A stretch of DNA of 64,000 nucleotides from positions 434,001-498,000 of the forward strand of contig CAWDMC010000009.1 in NCBI GenBank assembly GCA_963803295.1, written 5' to 3'. The first letter of the stretch is position 1, and every line of letters starts with the position of its first letter. Positions 62,795-64,000 of the stretch are shown one piece after another. A program made the position numbers and the translations under genes. The DNA comes from CAWDMC01 sp963803295 (GTDB lineage Bacteria > Acidobacteriota > Terriglobia > UBA7540). The notes below the pieces were generated by a model. The model was given only the letters and a program-made list of their open reading frames with translations. It was not told where the DNA came from and ran no database searches.

Positions 62795-62897
62795 CCGCTG
62801 ACTGCAAGCTCGTGATGGAGGAAATGGAGTTGATTGAAGCCGCCCGCGCGGACGGGGCACAGCAGGTAAACGTGAATCATCCATCGAAGGGATCATG

Positions 62898-63359
62898 ATG
62901 GCCACCGCGAAGCGAGCGAATCCAGAGTGGTTACGCAAGAGCTGGGAGCAGAAGAAGAACGATACCGCCACCAGGGTCCGCACGGCGGTGCAGGTGCTAC
63001 GCCAGCACAAGCAAGCCATCACCTATGAGGCCATTCGCACCCAGATCAAGGCCGCGTGCGGCATATCCATTTCGGCTAACACCATCAAAAGAAACGAGCA
63101 TGCCTACGAGATTTACGAGGCCAATCGGGCACATCCGAAGTCCATGGGACAACGCCGGAACCTGCAACTCACAGAGCTTCTTCGCGGTACACCGGAGCAA
63201 GGACGCCAGGCAGTTCGATCGAAGATCTCCCGGCTGCGCCGCGAGACGAAAGACGCACTAATCACAAGGCTCATCACGCTCGAGAGAGCCGTCGCGAAGC
63301 AGAGGACAGTTGAAAACCTGCTCAGGGAAGAAATCCTGAGGCTGAGTCCGACTTCATGA
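62898..63359 (+). CDS. Small basic DNA-binding-like protein, possible TnpC/DUF6262-like accessory
   Basis: 153 residues. NPEWLRKSWEQKKNDTATRVRTAVQVLRQHKQAITYEAI followed by GISISANTIKRNEHAYEIYEANR suggests an N-terminal helix-turn-helix of the kind seen in accessory proteins of Tn554-like and other integrative elements; the second half is a coiled coil (LRRETKDALITRLITLERAVAKQRTVENLLREEIL). Its stop overlaps the next gene's start (ATGA at 63356-63359). The assignment rests on pattern memory only. Confidence 0.5.
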   Translation: MATAKRANPEWLRKSWEQKKNDTATRVRTAVQVLRQHKQAITYEAIRTQIKAACGISISANTIKRNEHAYEIYEANRAHPKSMGQRRNLQLTELLRGTPEQGRQAVRSKISRLRRETKDALITRLITLERAVAKQRTVENLLREEILRLSPTS

Positions 63360-64000
63360 ACGAGCGCGGCCCAAAGCTGAAACATCCCACTGGCTGGTTC
63401 GCTGCCGGAAGAGAGGTTGCGCGTGCCCTTCGGATGCTTTCGGATGGTGCCTTTAAGGTGTATATCCATCTCTGCTTGACGGCTGACCGCTCGACCGGCC
63501 GCGTTTCCGCCGGCCATGCCGATCTTGTCAGGGCTGTTGGAAAGAGCCGCAGATCAGTGATCACGTACCTCGAAGAACTGCGGCGGGAAAAGGTATGCGC
63601 GGTCCAGTGTGCCGTTAACCAGCATGCTGCCGGCGAGATAGAGATCTGCGATCCATTCTGGCCTTATGAACGAGCGCCAAGCGAAGCCGACAGGGTAACC
63701 CGGGAAGGTTATGTTGAGCGGATACGCCAGCTGCTGAAATCGTGGCGATGCGTGCAGGTTTCAGTGTCGCCCGCCGATGAGAAGCTCGCTGCGGCTCTTT
63801 TTGAGCGGAGCGTTCCGTTCAGTCAGATTGAGCGGGGCATCGTGCTGGCCTGTGCGCGTAAGTATGTCGCCTTGTGCAATGCCGGCGGCGACGGCGTGAT
63901 CACGAGCTTCGCCTACTTTCAGAACGCGATCGAAGAGGTCGCAACGCTGCAGGTCTCAGACGATTACTGGCGCTACCTTCGGCACCGTGCTGAGCGGCTT
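63356..64000 (+). CDS. Winged-helix protein, replication-initiator-like (3' end outside window)
   Basis: The frame is open from the ATG at 63356 to the last base (215 codons). The first 80 residues look like a winged helix (LSDGAFKVYIHLCLTADRSTGR, HADLVRAVGKSRRSVITYLEELRREKV), as in DnaD/plasmid replication and phage helix-turn-helix proteins; the rest is helical, with FAYFQNAIEEV near the window end. It overlaps the preceding gene by four bases. The function is a guess; a mobile element or prophage seems likely. Confidence 0.6.
   Translation, partial: MNERGPKLKHPTGWFAAGREVARALRMLSDGAFKVYIHLCLTADRSTGRVSAGHADLVRAVGKSRRSVITYLEELRREKVCAVQCAVNQHAAGEIEICDPFWPYERAPSEADRVTREGYVERIRQLLKSWRCVQVSVSPADEKLAAALFERSVPFSQIERGIVLACARKYVALCNAGGDGVITSFAYFQNAIEEVATLQVSDDYWRYLRHRAERL

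Larger units (their letters stand above)
62187..62894. other. Intergenic region, 708 bp, rich in hairpins
   Basis: No gene supported: frames here (for example 62187-62642) have no ribosome-binding site or family motif. It holds two GTAGCCAC-family hairpins (62379 and 62650), a 145-bp inverted-repeat-bounded unit, and GGCCGAGCGGCGCTCGGCC near 62490-62515, another palindrome. Confidence 0.55.

Noticed and set aside
1..64000. CRISPR arrays, rRNA and tRNA genes
   Set aside because: I looked for regularly spaced repeats and for T-loop motifs (GGTTCGAATCC-like) outside genes and found none; a covariance scan would be needed to exclude a divergent tRNA.

Overview
The window looks like a chromosomal segment of a high-GC Gram-negative soil bacterium, most likely an Acidobacteriota member of the Bryobacter/Solibacter type. 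This is inferred from gene content, not from a marker gene: many twin-arginine-exported sugar enzymes (GH78, GH172, ThuA, PmoA-like, Gfo/Idh/MocA), PilM/PilN pilus genes, a homodimeric AceE-type pyruvate dehydrogenase in one operon with E2 and E3, fused MoaD-MoaE, and long intergenic stretches filled with dispersed palindromic repeats.

Layout. 1-1,900: pilN (running off the window) and pilM behind a small helix-turn-helix gene. 2.4-7.7 kb: an FHA-GAF-SpoIIE phosphatase, a CBS-domain protein and a class III aminotransferase. 8.6-15.8 kb: a sugar-catabolism group with two ThuA proteins (one fused to HEAT repeats and a PmoA-like domain) and two Gfo/Idh/MocA oxidoreductases. 15.9-18.6 kb (minus): metallophosphoesterase, SuhB, fused MoaDE. 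18.9-21.2 kb (minus): an orphan 531-residue protein of a family I recall as widespread and multi-copy, and an atypical receiver protein. 22-26 kb: truA, aldehyde dehydrogenase, a zinc-ribbon protein and an HMG-CoA-lyase-like enzyme. 26.6-28.8 kb (minus): a MauE-like membrane protein with two secreted pilin-like proteins, one carrying a tail with 20 cysteines. 28.9-30.4 kb: an IS with a frameshifted transposase. 30.6-36.4 kb: aceE-aceF-lpd. 37.2-43.2 kb: ExuT-like transporter, LarA-like racemase and GH78 rhamnosidase. 43.5-47.5 kb: a CheB-CheR-PAS-histidine kinase broken by a frameshift. 47.5-50.3 kb: GH172, RraA-like, FabZ-like and a small membrane protein. 50.3-55.1 kb (minus): a frameshifted small gene, aroK, a peptidoglycan-binding protein, HtrA and an EamA transporter. 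55.3-62.2 kb: a potassium-channel-like protein, DAHP synthase (aroF, minus) and sucA-sucB. 62.9 kb to the end: two overlapping genes that look like the start of a mobile or integrated element.

The most striking find is a complete amino-acid attenuator upstream of aroF. A 21-codon leader peptide (57729-57794, minus) holds eight Phe/Trp/Tyr codons. Its stop codon overlaps the 5' arm of an antiterminator that pairs almost perfectly (13 pairs, one bulge) with the 5' side of a strong U-tailed terminator located about 80 nt before aroF. The leader has no Shine-Dalgarno sequence and lies 7 nt from a plausible -10 box. The divergent sucA gene has the same arrangement, so both transcripts may be leaderless.

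Other points of interest are the Cys-rich secreted protein beside the MauE-like gene, a family of hairpins whose stems covary, the internal Gly-Gly of the MoaD-MoaE fusion, and three broken reading frames (transposase, CheB-CheR kinase, small gene at 50.3-50.8 kb) that are either real lesions or sequence errors.
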